This document shows positions 17,764 through 26,785 of a DNA stretch of 64,000 bases, in pieces. The notes beneath the pieces were generated by a model. The model made no database searches and was not told the origin of the DNA. It worked only from the letters and a program-made list of their open reading frames with translations. This DNA comes from Chloroflexota bacterium. GTDB lineage: Bacteria; Chloroflexota; Limnocylindria; Limnocylindrales; CSP1-4. Both the position numbers and the translations under genes were made by a program. How positions within the stretch are numbered: position 1 is the first letter of the stretch; every line of letters starts with the position of its first letter. The stretch is taken from the NCBI GenBank assembly GCA_005882635.1, contig VBFG01000048.1, forward strand, positions 1-64,000, in the 5' to 3' direction.

Positions 17764-18615
17764 GTGGCCGGCGGAATCGTGACCTTCCAGGCGCAGAACC
17801 CCGCGATCAGCGGCGACAAGAGCACGCACGTCAACGCCAAGGGCAAGACCGTCCTGTCGGGCTGGTCGAACTGCACGGCGTTCGTCGCGGCCATGGGTGC
17901 CCAGTTCGACTCGGGCGTCCATCTCACCGGGACCCAGGTCCGGAAGGAGAGCAACGAGCCCGTCCCCGACCGGTTCTCGCCCGGTCTCAACCTGGGTCAG
18001 GTCGCGACCGTCCTCAGGACCCACGGTGTCGTGATGGAGGTCGAACGGAAGATCCCGTTCGACGAGGTCGACACCCTCCGCGAGGCGGGGCATGCGATCG
18101 CCCTGCAGCTGATCTACAGCCCGATCCAGCACACCGTCTTCAGCGGCGACCCGAAGTTCGGCGACGGCCACATCGTCCTTTGGATGCCGGACGGCCAGGT
18201 CTACGACCCACTCGACGACGGCCGCCGTGCGGGCATCGCCAGGGCGCCCGTCCGGATCCCGACGCCGCTCCTCCGCGAGGCCGCCGGGCTGCTGGCCGGC
18301 GGCGGCAAGGCGTTCGCCGGCGTGTTCCGGACCCGGCATCCGGTCGGCGCGAAGCCGTCGGCGACGCTCGCCTTCGACGCGAAGCCGCCCCAGCACGACG
18401 AGTTCCGGGTCGTCGTGGCCGTCGCCCTCATCCGGTCGACGCCGGGCGGCGTGCCCGGCAAGCAGAACGTCGTCGACCGCAAGCGGCGCGGGGCGCTCGT
18501 CACGGTGTTCGGTACGACAAGCCGTGGCCAGAAGGTCGGCGGGAGCCGCGTCTGGCACCAGGTCGATCGCGCCGGCCATCGGTTCATGCACAGCTCGGTC
18601 ATTGACCCGGCGTAG
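17764..18615 (+). CDS. C39/papain-like cysteine peptidase-like protein with SH3-like C-terminus (putative)
   Basis: SGWSNCTAFVAAMGAQ (Cys), GDGHIVLWMPDGQVYDP (His, Asp), C-term KRRGALVTVFGTTSRGQKVGGSRVWHQVDRAGHRFMHSSVI; SD aaggagc. Confidence 0.6.
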   Translation: MAGGIVTFQAQNPAISGDKSTHVNAKGKTVLSGWSNCTAFVAAMGAQFDSGVHLTGTQVRKESNEPVPDRFSPGLNLGQVATVLRTHGVVMEVERKIPFDEVDTLREAGHAIALQLIYSPIQHTVFSGDPKFGDGHIVLWMPDGQVYDPLDDGRRAGIARAPVRIPTPLLREAAGLLAGGGKAFAGVFRTRHPVGAKPSATLAFDAKPPQHDEFRVVVAVALIRSTPGGVPGKQNVVDRKRRGALVTVFGTTSRGQKVGGSRVWHQVDRAGHRFMHSSVIDPA

Positions 18616-18629
18616 TGGAGGAGAACGCG

Positions 18630-18818
18630 ATGGGCACGAACATCAGCGACATCGACACATCCCCAAACGGCCAGGACGACCTGCTCCTGCCGGTGGTCGA
18701 CGACCCGGACGTCGACGGCACCGACGACGAGTCCGACGAGGAGATCGTCGCCGACTCGCCGAAGAACGACGCACCGGAGTCGGAGGACGACGAGGCCGAG
18801 ATCCCGGTCCCCGCCTAG
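18630..18818 (+). CDS. 62-aa highly acidic small protein
   Basis: MGTNISDIDTSPNGQDDLLLPVVDDPDVDGTDDESDEEIVADSPKNDAPESEDDEAEIPVPA; SD ggaggag before ATG 18630; 15 nt after upstream gene. Confidence 0.65.
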   Translation: MGTNISDIDTSPNGQDDLLLPVVDDPDVDGTDDESDEEIVADSPKNDAPESEDDEAEIPVPA

Positions 18819-18835
18819 CCAGGGTCGATCGAGGG

Positions 18836-18871
18836 TCGGCGGGCCGGCGCTACAAGGCGCCGGCCCGCCGA
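18836..18871. terminator. 15-bp stem hairpin
   Basis: tcggcgggccggcgc-tacaag-gcgccggcccgccga directly after the acidic small protein gene; no U tract. Confidence 0.65.
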
Positions 18872-19035
18872 TTCGCGACCTACAATCCCTGTCGGTCGGC
18901 CGATGGGCGGGCCACTTGCTTCACGCGCGAGCGCCCGGATGCGTCCGGGCACAGAGGCAGGGATCCACCAGGCGATCCGCGGGCGGCCGATCGCCGAGGG
19001 CACGCGCCGGCCGTCGCGGCGCAGGTGAGGGGCAC

Positions 19036-19641
19036 GTGATCCTTCGCGTCGTCAACGGCCGCATCCCGCCCGGCATGCTCGAGTCCGTCCGGGCCGCCCT
19101 CGAGCGCGACTACGTTCCAGTCGCTCGGAGGCAGCCGGGTCTCGACCGGTTCCTGACCGCGGTCCGACCGACCGAGACGGGCCACCAGATCGCCCTCATG
19201 ACGGTCTGGACCGATCTCGAGTCCGCCCTCGCTGCCTATGGCGGGAACCTGACGGCGGTCCGCACGATCGACGGGGTCGGCCACGGCGAGATCCTCGACG
19301 ACGTCGAGTTCTATGAGGTCGAGACCGGCGGGGTGCGCCTGACGGGTGGGACGCCCCGATTCCTGCGGTTGACGGCCGGCACGGTCCGCCGAGGGCTCGA
19401 TGCCGACATCCAGCGGGAGCTCCGGTCGCGTCTCAAGGTTCTCGGTCCGGAGGTCGTCGACGCATACGTCGGACGCCGGGTCAAGGGCTCATCGGTCGAG
19501 ATCGCCTTCGTCTCGACCTGGACCGACGGCGCCGCCGGACGCCGGCTCGACGAGCCGATCTGGCCGGACATCTCGGCGCAGTACGACGCATTCTCGATCG
19601 GGGTCTTCGACGTGCTGCTGGAAGGCTCCCGGGACCGCTGA
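19036..19641 (+). CDS. Duplicated ABM/EthD-like (dimeric alpha-beta barrel) domain protein, putative
   Basis: VILRVVNGRIPPGMLESVRAALERDYVPVARRQPGLDRFLTAVRPTETGHQIALMTVWTDLESALAAYGG followed by a similar second half (FLRLTAGTVRRGLDADIQRELR...IAFVSTWTD). Confidence 0.6.
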   Translation: MILRVVNGRIPPGMLESVRAALERDYVPVARRQPGLDRFLTAVRPTETGHQIALMTVWTDLESALAAYGGNLTAVRTIDGVGHGEILDDVEFYEVETGGVRLTGGTPRFLRLTAGTVRRGLDADIQRELRSRLKVLGPEVVDAYVGRRVKGSSVEIAFVSTWTDGAAGRRLDEPIWPDISAQYDAFSIGVFDVLLEGSRDR

Positions 19642-19722
19642 CCGCGGGACTCGGCGTGCATGCCGGCGAGACCCCGTCTTCGTCGACGGGTGTGGCGGCC
19701 CGGGCCCGGCCTCCCCGGCTGC

Positions 19723-19728
19723 TACGCT
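19723..19728 (+). promoter_or_regulatory. -10-like TACGCT, 7 nt before GTG 19736 (leaderless)
   Basis: TACGCT-cggcggc-GTG. Confidence 0.55.
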
Positions 19729-19735
19729 CGGCGGC

Positions 19736-21445
19736 GTGACGACGACCGTTCGAACCGCAGCCCAGCTCCTGGTCGAGTGCCTCGCCGCCGAAGAATGTGA
19801 GTATGTCTTCTCCGTCCCCGGTGAGGAGACGATGGACGTCCTCGACGCCCTGGGGGCGGCGGCGCAGGACAAGCGCGACGCGCCACGACACATCACGACG
19901 CGCCACGAGCAGGGCGCGGCCTTCATGGCCGACGTCTACGGCCGCCTGACGGGTCGCGCGGCGGTCGCGATGTCGACGCTCGGCCCGGGCGCGACGAACC
20001 TCGTGACCGGCGTCGCGGACGCCTACCTCGACCGCGCCCCGATGGTCGCGATCACCGGCCAGGCGAGCTCGGACAAGCTCCACAAGGAGGCCCATCAGGT
20101 CGTCGACATCGTCCGGATGGTCGAGCCCGTCACCAAGTGGAACACCCATGTCGAACGGGTCGAGGCGATCCCGGAGATCGTCCGGAAGGCCTTCCGTGTC
20201 GCGACCCTCGAGAAGCCGGGCCCGACTCACATCGAGCTGCCGGAGGACCTCGCCGCCTCGCCCGTCGCCGACGACGCGCGGCCGCTCGTGCCAGGTCGGA
20301 CCTACTTTCCCGAGCCGACCGATGAGGCGATCGCGCACGCCGCCGACCTGATCGCCGCCTCCCAGCGGCCGCTCGTCCTGGCCGGCAACGGAGTCCTGCG
20401 ACGACACGCGGCTCCCGAGCTCCGGGCGTTCGCCCGCGGGCTCCACGTCCCGGTCGCCGTCACGTTCATGGGCAAGGGTGCGATCGACGATCGATCGCAC
20501 CTGTCCCTGATGGCGGTCGGATTGCAGGCTCGGGATCATGTCCTGTCCGGCTTCGACCGGGCGGACCTGGTGATCTGCGTGGGGTACGACCTCGTCGAGT
20601 ACGCGCCGGGTCGTTGGAACCCGGACGGGCAGAAGCGGATCGTCCACATCGATACGACGCCGGCCGAGGTCGACGCGCAGTACCGGCCCGAAGTCGAGCT
20701 GGTCGGCGACATCGACGGGACGCTCCGCCGGCTCCTGGCCGCGGTCCAGCCCCGTGGCATCAGTGGCCGCGACGCCGGGGAACGGCACGCCGCCCGCGAG
20801 ACCCTGGTCCATGCGGATCTCCGAACGGCGCTCCTGGAGGAGCTCGCGACCGGCTCCGCCTCCGACGCCCTGCCGATCACGCCGCAGAAGGCCATCGCCG
20901 ATCTGCGCGCCGCGCTCGACCCGGACGACATCGTCGTGTCCGACGTCGGCGCCCACAAGGTCTGGGTCGCCCGCCTCTACCAGGCCTACGAGCCGAACAC
21001 CGTGATCATCTCGAACGGGTTCGCCGCGATGGGCATCAGCCTCCCCGGCGCGATCGCGGCGAAGCTCGTCCACCCCGACCGGAAGGTCGTCGCACTGTGC
21101 GGCGACGGCGGCTTCCTGATGAACAGCCAGGAGCTCGAGACGGCGACGCGCATCGGCGCGAACGTCACGGTCGTCGTCTGGCGCGACGACGGCTACGGCC
21201 TGATCGACTGGAAGCAGCGCAATGAATTCGGCCGGCCGTTCGGGGTCGATTTCGGCAACCCGGACTTCGTCGCCTACGCGGAGTCGTTCGGGATCGCCGG
21301 GTTCCGGCCGTCGTCAGCCGCGGAGCTGCTGCCGATGCTCCGGCGGGCGCTCGACGTCGATGGCCCGACGCTCGTCGAGGTCCCGATCGACTACCGAGAG
21401 AACCTCCGCCTGACCGAGCAGCTCGGCGCCCTCGCTGGAGCCTAG
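19736..21445 (+). CDS. Thiamine-pyrophosphate enzyme, acetolactate synthase large subunit-like
   Basis: AAQLLVECLAAEECEYVFSVPGEETMDVLDAL...TRHEQGAAFMADVYGRLTGRAAVAMSTLGPGATNLVTGVADAYLDRAPMVAITGQ...CGDGGFLMNSQELETATRIGANVTVVVWRDDGYG. Confidence 0.92.
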   Translation: MTTTVRTAAQLLVECLAAEECEYVFSVPGEETMDVLDALGAAAQDKRDAPRHITTRHEQGAAFMADVYGRLTGRAAVAMSTLGPGATNLVTGVADAYLDRAPMVAITGQASSDKLHKEAHQVVDIVRMVEPVTKWNTHVERVEAIPEIVRKAFRVATLEKPGPTHIELPEDLAASPVADDARPLVPGRTYFPEPTDEAIAHAADLIAASQRPLVLAGNGVLRRHAAPELRAFARGLHVPVAVTFMGKGAIDDRSHLSLMAVGLQARDHVLSGFDRADLVICVGYDLVEYAPGRWNPDGQKRIVHIDTTPAEVDAQYRPEVELVGDIDGTLRRLLAAVQPRGISGRDAGERHAARETLVHADLRTALLEELATGSASDALPITPQKAIADLRAALDPDDIVVSDVGAHKVWVARLYQAYEPNTVIISNGFAAMGISLPGAIAAKLVHPDRKVVALCGDGGFLMNSQELETATRIGANVTVVVWRDDGYGLIDWKQRNEFGRPFGVDFGNPDFVAYAESFGIAGFRPSSAAELLPMLRRALDVDGPTLVEVPIDYRENLRLTEQLGALAGA

Positions 21446-22251
21446 CTCGGCGCGCTCGCCGGAACCTGGGTCGCCTCGGGTTCGATGTAGCCGTCGTACT
21501 CCACGACCGTCCGATAGCCGAGCCGCTTGTAGATCGGAAAGCCCATCGGGCTGGACTGGAGGATGGCGACCCTGCATCCAGCCGCCCGGGCGTCGGCGGC
21601 GATCCGGGCGGTCATGACCTCGCCGTACCCCCGCTTCCGGGCGCTGTCGACCGTCGCGATGTTGTAGACACCGATCGCCGGCCCGGTCCGGACGCCCAGG
21701 CCGGTCGTCACCGGTGCGCCTTCGGCGTAGCCGACATAGACGGTCCGGTCGGGCCGCTGCCACAAGTCGGGCGCAATGATCGCCCGGAGGATCTCCTCCG
21801 GCAGGCCGAACCCTGCCGCCGCGGTGACGATGTGGTCCTCGAGTCCGGAGGCGTCAGCGACGGCCCGGACCTCGAAGCCACCGATCCGTCGCGGCGCGCC
21901 CTCCGGGATCGGATCGAGCGCCATTCCAGGCAGCGGCGCGTGGTCGGTCGGGAGAGCCAGGCCGAGGTCGGACATCAGGCCGACGAACCGGTCATCGGCG
22001 CCACGCCGAAGATTGACGACGAAGCGCTCGTGGCGACCCCGCTGCACCGCGACGGCGGCAGCAATCCCGTCGGCGGTCGCTGATGCGTCGCCGATCAAGA
22101 CCTCGTTGAACAGGCGGACGGGCAGGCCGCTCGCGAGCAGGACGACCCCGTGTTCTCGTCGGATCAGGGACCCCGGCACGGCCGAGTCCACTTCCGTGAG
22201 CGCCGCGATGAAGTTCTCGTGTTCGACTTCGGCGATGGTTGCGGCGTTCAC
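21442..22251 (-). CDS. GNAT family N-acetyltransferase
   Basis: VYVGYAEGAPVTTGLGVRTGPAIGVYNIATVDSARKRGYGEVMTARIAADARAAGCRVAILQSSPMGFPIYKRLGYRTVVEY; GTG start 22251 preferred because TAGTGT-N7 precedes it (ORF track starts at 22293). Confidence 0.85.
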   Translation of the reverse strand: MNAATIAEVEHENFIAALTEVDSAVPGSLIRREHGVVLLASGLPVRLFNEVLIGDASATADGIAAAVAVQRGRHERFVVNLRRGADDRFVGLMSDLGLALPTDHAPLPGMALDPIPEGAPRRIGGFEVRAVADASGLEDHIVTAAAGFGLPEEILRAIIAPDLWQRPDRTVYVGYAEGAPVTTGLGVRTGPAIGVYNIATVDSARKRGYGEVMTARIAADARAAGCRVAILQSSPMGFPIYKRLGYRTVVEYDGYIEPEATQVPASAPS

Positions 22252-22324
22252 CGCCCGGACACTAGCAAATCGGTCCCACTCAAGGCCCGGCACCGCGCTT
22301 CGAGCGCGCTGCTAGTCTCCCGCG

Positions 22325-23065
22325 ATGGCGCCGACAACGAGCGTCCGCGGGCTCGCCGGGCGGATGTTCATGATGCCGAGCTACTCGCCCGACGAGCGCG
22401 ACCTTCGGACGCTCCGCCTGGCCGGCCTCGACCTGCCCGTCCGGTCGACGGTCGTCGTCGTCGCCGTGATCCTGCTCGTGATCTTCGACTTCCAACGGAC
22501 GCTCATCCCGGATCAGCTGCTCCGCTATGACCGCAACCCGGAGGAGCAGCGGATGCAGGCCTTCAGCCGCCTGTTCCTCTACCTCGTCGTCCCCCTGGCG
22601 ATCGTGATCCTCGGCTTCCGCGATCGCCCCGCGCGGTACGGACTTCAAGTCGGGGACTGGCGATGGGGCCTCGGCCTCGCGCTCGCGGGCTGCGTCGTGA
22701 TGACCCCGATCGTCCTCGTCCTCGCCGGCCAACCCGACTTCCGGACCTACTACTCCGCGTCGTTCGAGTCGCTGCCCGGCCTCCTGAGCACGAATGTCCT
22801 CGACCTGTTCTCGACCGAGTTCCTCTTCCGCGGCTTCCTGATGCTCGCCCTGGCCCGGGTCTTCGGCCCGGTCGCGCTGGTCGTCGCGCTCTTCCCGTTC
22901 ACGCTGACCCACCTGCTCAAGCCGGAGGCGGAGCTCCTGTCGACCGCGGCCGGCGGCGCGGTCTACGGCTGGCTGACCTGGCGGACCGAGTCGATCCTGT
23001 GGGGCGCGGCCGCCCACGTGTACATCGTCACGCTCGTGATCACCGCGGCCGGCCCGGCGCGCTGA
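22325..23065 (+). CDS. CPBP family intramembrane metalloprotease
   Basis: Multi-TM; EFLFRGFLMLALARVFGPVALVVALFPFTLTHLLKPEAELLSTAAGGAVYGWLTWRTESILWGAAAHVYI. Confidence 0.82.
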   Translation: MAPTTSVRGLAGRMFMMPSYSPDERDLRTLRLAGLDLPVRSTVVVVAVILLVIFDFQRTLIPDQLLRYDRNPEEQRMQAFSRLFLYLVVPLAIVILGFRDRPARYGLQVGDWRWGLGLALAGCVVMTPIVLVLAGQPDFRTYYSASFESLPGLLSTNVLDLFSTEFLFRGFLMLALARVFGPVALVVALFPFTLTHLLKPEAELLSTAAGGAVYGWLTWRTESILWGAAAHVYIVTLVITAAGPAR

Positions 23066-23101
23066 CGATCTCGCGAGCGTTGGACGCGGACATGCGAACG
23101 A

Positions 23102-23125
23102 CGCGGCGCTCGGGTGAGCGCCGCG
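23102..23125. terminator. Hairpin between convergent genes
   Basis: cgcggcgct-cgggtg-agcgccgcg, 9-bp stem. Confidence 0.55.
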
Positions 23126-23147
23126 GCGTCTGTCGCCCGTCGTCCGG

Positions 23148-23795
23148 TCAGTTGCGGCGGTCGGCCCCGGTCGACTCGATCGTGTCGGGGCCGACGAGGA
23201 CCCACGCGTCCTGCCAGCTGCCACCGGCCATGTTCCGCTGGATGTTCAGCCAGGCCATGCCCTCGAGCGTCCGGGCGGCCGCGAGAGAGCCCGCGTCGAC
23301 GGGCCGGAAGCCGATCGACTCGACGACGTCGAGGATCGTCTGCTTGGCATCGGGGTCATCTGCGGCAACGAACCCGTCCGACGGGATCCCGCCCACGGTC
23401 GGCTCGGCCTGGCGCGAGGCGAACGCGGTGTTGAACGCCTTGACGACCTTGGCCTGCGGAAGCTTCGCCTGGAGCTCTTCCGCGATCGACGTCGGGGTGC
23501 CGTCCGGTGATGGCGTCGGGCGATTCGCGACATCGACGACGACCTTGCCGGCGACGTCCCGGCCGATCTCGGTTGCGATCTTGTCGAGCGCCGTCGCGGG
23601 AACCGCGAGGACGACGAGATCCGCGGCGCGGACCGCCTCCGCGTTCGAGCTGACGGCACGAGCGCCGGTCCGGGCCGCCGCCTCCGTCGCGTGCTCGGGA
23701 TGCTCGGCGGACACCGTCACGTCGTGGCCGGCGCGGGTTAATGACGACGCGAGCGCGCGTCCGACATTGCCGGCACCGATGATTGCGATCTGCAT
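23148..23795 (-). CDS. NADPH-dependent F420 reductase / NAD(P)-binding oxidoreductase
   Basis: MQIAIIGAGNVGRALASSLTRAGHDVTVSAEHPE...VVLAVPATALDKIATEIGRDVAGKVVVDVANRP...VVKAFNTAFAS. Confidence 0.85.
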   Translation of the reverse strand: MQIAIIGAGNVGRALASSLTRAGHDVTVSAEHPEHATEAAARTGARAVSSNAEAVRAADLVVLAVPATALDKIATEIGRDVAGKVVVDVANRPTPSPDGTPTSIAEELQAKLPQAKVVKAFNTAFASRQAEPTVGGIPSDGFVAADDPDAKQTILDVVESIGFRPVDAGSLAAARTLEGMAWLNIQRNMAGGSWQDAWVLVGPDTIESTGADRRN

Positions 23796-23817
23796 GGCTC
23801 GATCCTCCGGGATCTGG

Positions 23818-23892
23818 CTTGACATGTTTGGTGTCGTCAAGCGATATTTGTTGACAGCACAAGGCTACGGCGCGAGTTCGCCGTTGTCAACA
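23818..23892. promoter_or_regulatory. Candidate operator region with TTGAC/GTCAA inverted repeats
   Basis: cttgac(23818-23823)..gtcaag(23836-23841); tgttgaca(23849-23856)..tgtcaaca(23885-23892), between divergent oxidoreductase and XRE-cupin genes. Confidence 0.5.
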
Positions 23893-23915
23893 GGAGTTTG
23901 AGGAGAGCAAAGTCG

Positions 23916-24497
23916 ATGGTCATCGAGCAGCCGACGGACGAGGCCGGCCGCCGCGCGCCCGCCGTCGGTCGCCAGGTCCGCCGCTGGCGGACCGACCGAG
24001 GCCTGACGCTCGCCCGTCTCGCTCAGGCGACCGGGCTCAACATCGGTTACCTGTCGCAGATCGAGAACGACAAGGCGTCACCGTCGCTGACCTGCCTGTC
24101 GTCGCTGGCAACCGCCCTCGACGTGCCGATCGCCTGGTTCCTCGTCGACGAGACGGCCAAGCCGGAGGTCGTCCGGGCCGCGGACCGACGCTGGCGGGAG
24201 GTGCCGGACGGCCGGGCAAGTCGGGTCGATGCTCGGGGCTCGAGCGACATCTCGATCGTCGAGGCGCAGTCGCAGCCGGGGGTGAGCTCCGGCATGCACA
24301 CCCATTCGGGCGACGAGCACCATCTCGTGCTGTCCGGGCGGTTCCGGATGACCCAGGGCGATCACGTCGTGGAGCTCGGACCCGGCGACTACCTCCGCTG
24401 GGACGGGCTGATTCCGCACGACGCCGAGACGATCGGCAACGAGCCGGGGTCGCTGCTGATCATCCGGCTCACCCGTCATGGCGAGCCGCACGACTGA
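23916..24497 (+). CDS. XRE-family HTH regulator with cupin domain
   Basis: VGRQVRRWRTDRGLTLARLAQATGLNIGYLSQIENDKASPSLTCLSSLATALDVPIAWFL...GMHTHSGDEHHLVLSGRFRMTQGDHVVELGPGDYLRWDGLIPHDAE. Confidence 0.9.
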   Translation: MVIEQPTDEAGRRAPAVGRQVRRWRTDRGLTLARLAQATGLNIGYLSQIENDKASPSLTCLSSLATALDVPIAWFLVDETAKPEVVRAADRRWREVPDGRASRVDARGSSDISIVEAQSQPGVSSGMHTHSGDEHHLVLSGRFRMTQGDHVVELGPGDYLRWDGLIPHDAETIGNEPGSLLIIRLTRHGEPHD

Positions 24498-24517
24498 GGC
24501 CGGGCGCGCATGAGAAA

Positions 24518-24544
24518 ACGGCCGGCGGGTTCACCGCCGGCCGT
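24518..24544 (-). terminator. Intrinsic terminator of minus-strand gene 24568-25113
   Basis: acggccggcgg-gttca-ccgccggccgt 11-bp stem; on the minus strand followed by TTTT. Confidence 0.75.
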
Positions 24545-24567
24545 CTCGACGTCCCTGGACCCGCGGA

Positions 24568-25113
24568 TCAGCTGATGCGGGTCACGACGAACGGGTTCTG
24601 GAGCGGGTGGTGGTTCGCCCGACCGATCCAGATCCGGCTGATTGGCAGCTTGGCCCCGTTGAGTGAGCCACCGAAGGTCAGCCGCCGAGCGCAATCGGTC
24701 CGGAAGTTGAGGCCGTCCACCGCGCCGTAGTTCGTGAACCGGTAGGTCAACGTCAGTCGATCGGCGCTGAGGGCGATGAAGTCGCTGCCCTCGAGTCGGA
24801 CGGCTCGCGCCGTCATCGGCGCGCTCGACACGATCCGTCCGCTGAAGACGGCGCGCGTCGTGCCGCGGTGCGTCACGCGGAGATGCCAGCCGTAGGCGTC
24901 GTGCCAGATGTAGTCGCCCGCCGCCGCACCGGCGTGCCAGAGAGTCGGCACGCCCTGGACGGCGGCCGGCCAGTGACCGTCGGTGCAGGCCGTCGTCGTC
25001 GTCACCGTCGTCGAGCCGGCCGTCGCGGCGAGCGTCGTCGCCGGTGTAACGAGCACAGCCGTGAGCGTCAGGAGGCCGACCAGGCCACCGAGGAGCGGGC
25101 GTCGGATCGTCAT
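24568..25113 (-). CDS. Hypothetical exported protein
   Basis: Signal peptide MTIRRPLLGGLVGLLTLTAVLVTPATTLAATA; downstream intrinsic terminator. Confidence 0.65.
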   Translation of the reverse strand: MTIRRPLLGGLVGLLTLTAVLVTPATTLAATAGSTTVTTTTACTDGHWPAAVQGVPTLWHAGAAAGDYIWHDAYGWHLRVTHRGTTRAVFSGRIVSSAPMTARAVRLEGSDFIALSADRLTLTYRFTNYGAVDGLNFRTDCARRLTFGGSLNGAKLPISRIWIGRANHHPLQNPFVVTRIS

Positions 25114-25285
25114 CGCGAGGTCTCCATGGCGAGGTTTGGTCTCGCGCACCGTCCTGTTCCGACGTACGAGCGTCTTCCTCACGACGTCAGCAGAAGGTAA
25201 GACGGCGCTCGCGACGATCGGTATCCTTCTGCCGTTCCTCCCAGGCGGACCCCACTCCGTCGATCAGACACGTCAGGTGGTGCCC

Positions 25286-26455
25286 ATGAAGGTCGGCGTC
25301 GCCAAGGAGACCGCGCCGGGCGAACGGCGCGTCGCCCTGGTACCCGAAGGGCTCGGCAAGCTTACGGCCGCCGGGCTCGAGATCCTCGTCGAACGCGGCG
25401 CCGGTGATGGCGCGGCGATCCCCGACTCGGCCTACGCCGAAGCGGGGGCGACCGTCGTCTCGACCGTCGACCTGTACAGGCAGTCGGACGTGATCCTCCG
25501 CGTCCAGAAGCCGTCCGACTCGGAGGTCAAGGTCATGCGCAAGGGCCAGGCCGTCCTCGGCCTGCTCCAGCCGCTGATCGATCCGAAGACAGCCGCAGCC
25601 CTCGCCGAACAGGGGGTCACCGCGATCAGCCTCGACGCGATCCCGAGGACGCTCAGCCGGGCCCAGTCGATGGATGCGCTCAGCTCCCAGGCGAACGTCG
25701 GCGGCTACAAGGCGGTCCTGATCGCGGCCAACGAGTACGGCCGCTATTTCCCGCTCCTGACGACCGCCGCCGGCACGGCCAAGCCGGCGAACGTCCTGAT
25801 CCTCGGAATCGGCGTCGCCGGGCTCCAGGCGATCGGCACGGCCCGCCGGCTCGGCGCGGTGGTCAAGGCCTACGACGTCCGACCGGAAACCCGCGAGCAG
25901 GCGGAAAGCCTCGGCGCGCAGTTCGTCAAGCTCAAGACCACGATCGACGCGACCGGCGCCGGAGGCTATGCCCGGGAGCTGACGCCCGAGGAGCGCGCCG
26001 CCCAGCAGGCAGAGCTCAACGAGGTCATCGGCGGCATGGACATCGTCATCACGACGGCCCAGGTGCCGGGCCGCAAGCCGCCGGTCCTCGTAACGGCCGA
26101 GGCGGTCGCCCAGATGAAGCCGGGCTCGATCATCGTCGACATGGCGGCATCCGCCCTCGGCGGGAACTGCGAGCTGTCGCGGGCCGGGAAGACGATCACG
26201 ACCGACAACGGGGTCACGATCGTCTCGCCCGACAACCTGCCGGCGACGATGCCGGCCGGCGCGTCGGCCTTCTACGCGCGGAACATCTCATCCCTGCTGC
26301 TCGGGATGGTCAAGAACGGCCAGCTCGACCTCGACTTCGACGACGAGGTGACGAAGGCGACGGTCATCTCGAAGGACGGCGAGGTCATCGCCGAGCCGGT
26401 CAAGAAGCTGCTCGAGCCCGCGACCGCGGCGAGCATCCCCGGAGGCGCCGCGTGA
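25286..26455 (+). CDS. pntAA: NAD(P) transhydrogenase subunit alpha part 1
   Basis: MKVGVAKETAPGERRVALVPEGLGKLTAAGLEILVERGAGDGAAIPDSAY...; GIGVAGLQAIGTARRLGAVVKAYDVRPETREQAESLGAQFV. Confidence 0.95.
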   Translation: MKVGVAKETAPGERRVALVPEGLGKLTAAGLEILVERGAGDGAAIPDSAYAEAGATVVSTVDLYRQSDVILRVQKPSDSEVKVMRKGQAVLGLLQPLIDPKTAAALAEQGVTAISLDAIPRTLSRAQSMDALSSQANVGGYKAVLIAANEYGRYFPLLTTAAGTAKPANVLILGIGVAGLQAIGTARRLGAVVKAYDVRPETREQAESLGAQFVKLKTTIDATGAGGYARELTPEERAAQQAELNEVIGGMDIVITTAQVPGRKPPVLVTAEAVAQMKPGSIIVDMAASALGGNCELSRAGKTITTDNGVTIVSPDNLPATMPAGASAFYARNISSLLLGMVKNGQLDLDFDDEVTKATVISKDGEVIAEPVKKLLEPATAASIPGGAA

Positions 26456-26781
26456 GCCCGACAGAGATCAGCGCGTTCCTCGCGAACTTCACGGTCTTCA
26501 CTCTCGCCATCCTGTGCGGTTTCGCCGTCATCTCGAAGGTTCCGGCAACCCTCCACACGCCGTTGATGTCGGGGGCGAACTCGATCCATGGGATCGTCCT
26601 GGTCGGCTCGATGTTCATCGCCGTCAACGCGACGGACCCGCTCAGCCAGCTCCTGTCGCTGGTGGCGGTGGCATTCGCGACGATGAACGTCGTCGGCGGC
26701 TACGTCGTCACCGACCGGATGCTCCAGATGTTCAAGCGCAAGCCGGTCGCGGCACCGAAGGCCGACAAGACGGAGGCCTGA
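26452..26781 (+). CDS. pntAB: NAD(P) transhydrogenase subunit alpha part 2 (TM)
   Basis: FTLAILCGFAVISKVPATLHTPLMSGANSIHGIVLVGSMFIA; GTG start overlapping the upstream stop. Confidence 0.95.
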   Translation: MSPTEISAFLANFTVFTLAILCGFAVISKVPATLHTPLMSGANSIHGIVLVGSMFIAVNATDPLSQLLSLVAVAFATMNVVGGYVVTDRMLQMFKRKPVAAPKADKTEA

Positions 26782-26785
26782 GGCG

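Noticed and set aside
16832-19000. Integrative element at tRNA-Arg
   Set aside because: No integrase, att duplication of the tRNA 3' end or phage structural genes recognised; only weak accessory character remains.
25191-25231. cagaagg...ccttctg inverted repeat upstream of pntAA
   Set aside because: Only 7 bp with 27-nt spacing; expected by chance at this frequency.
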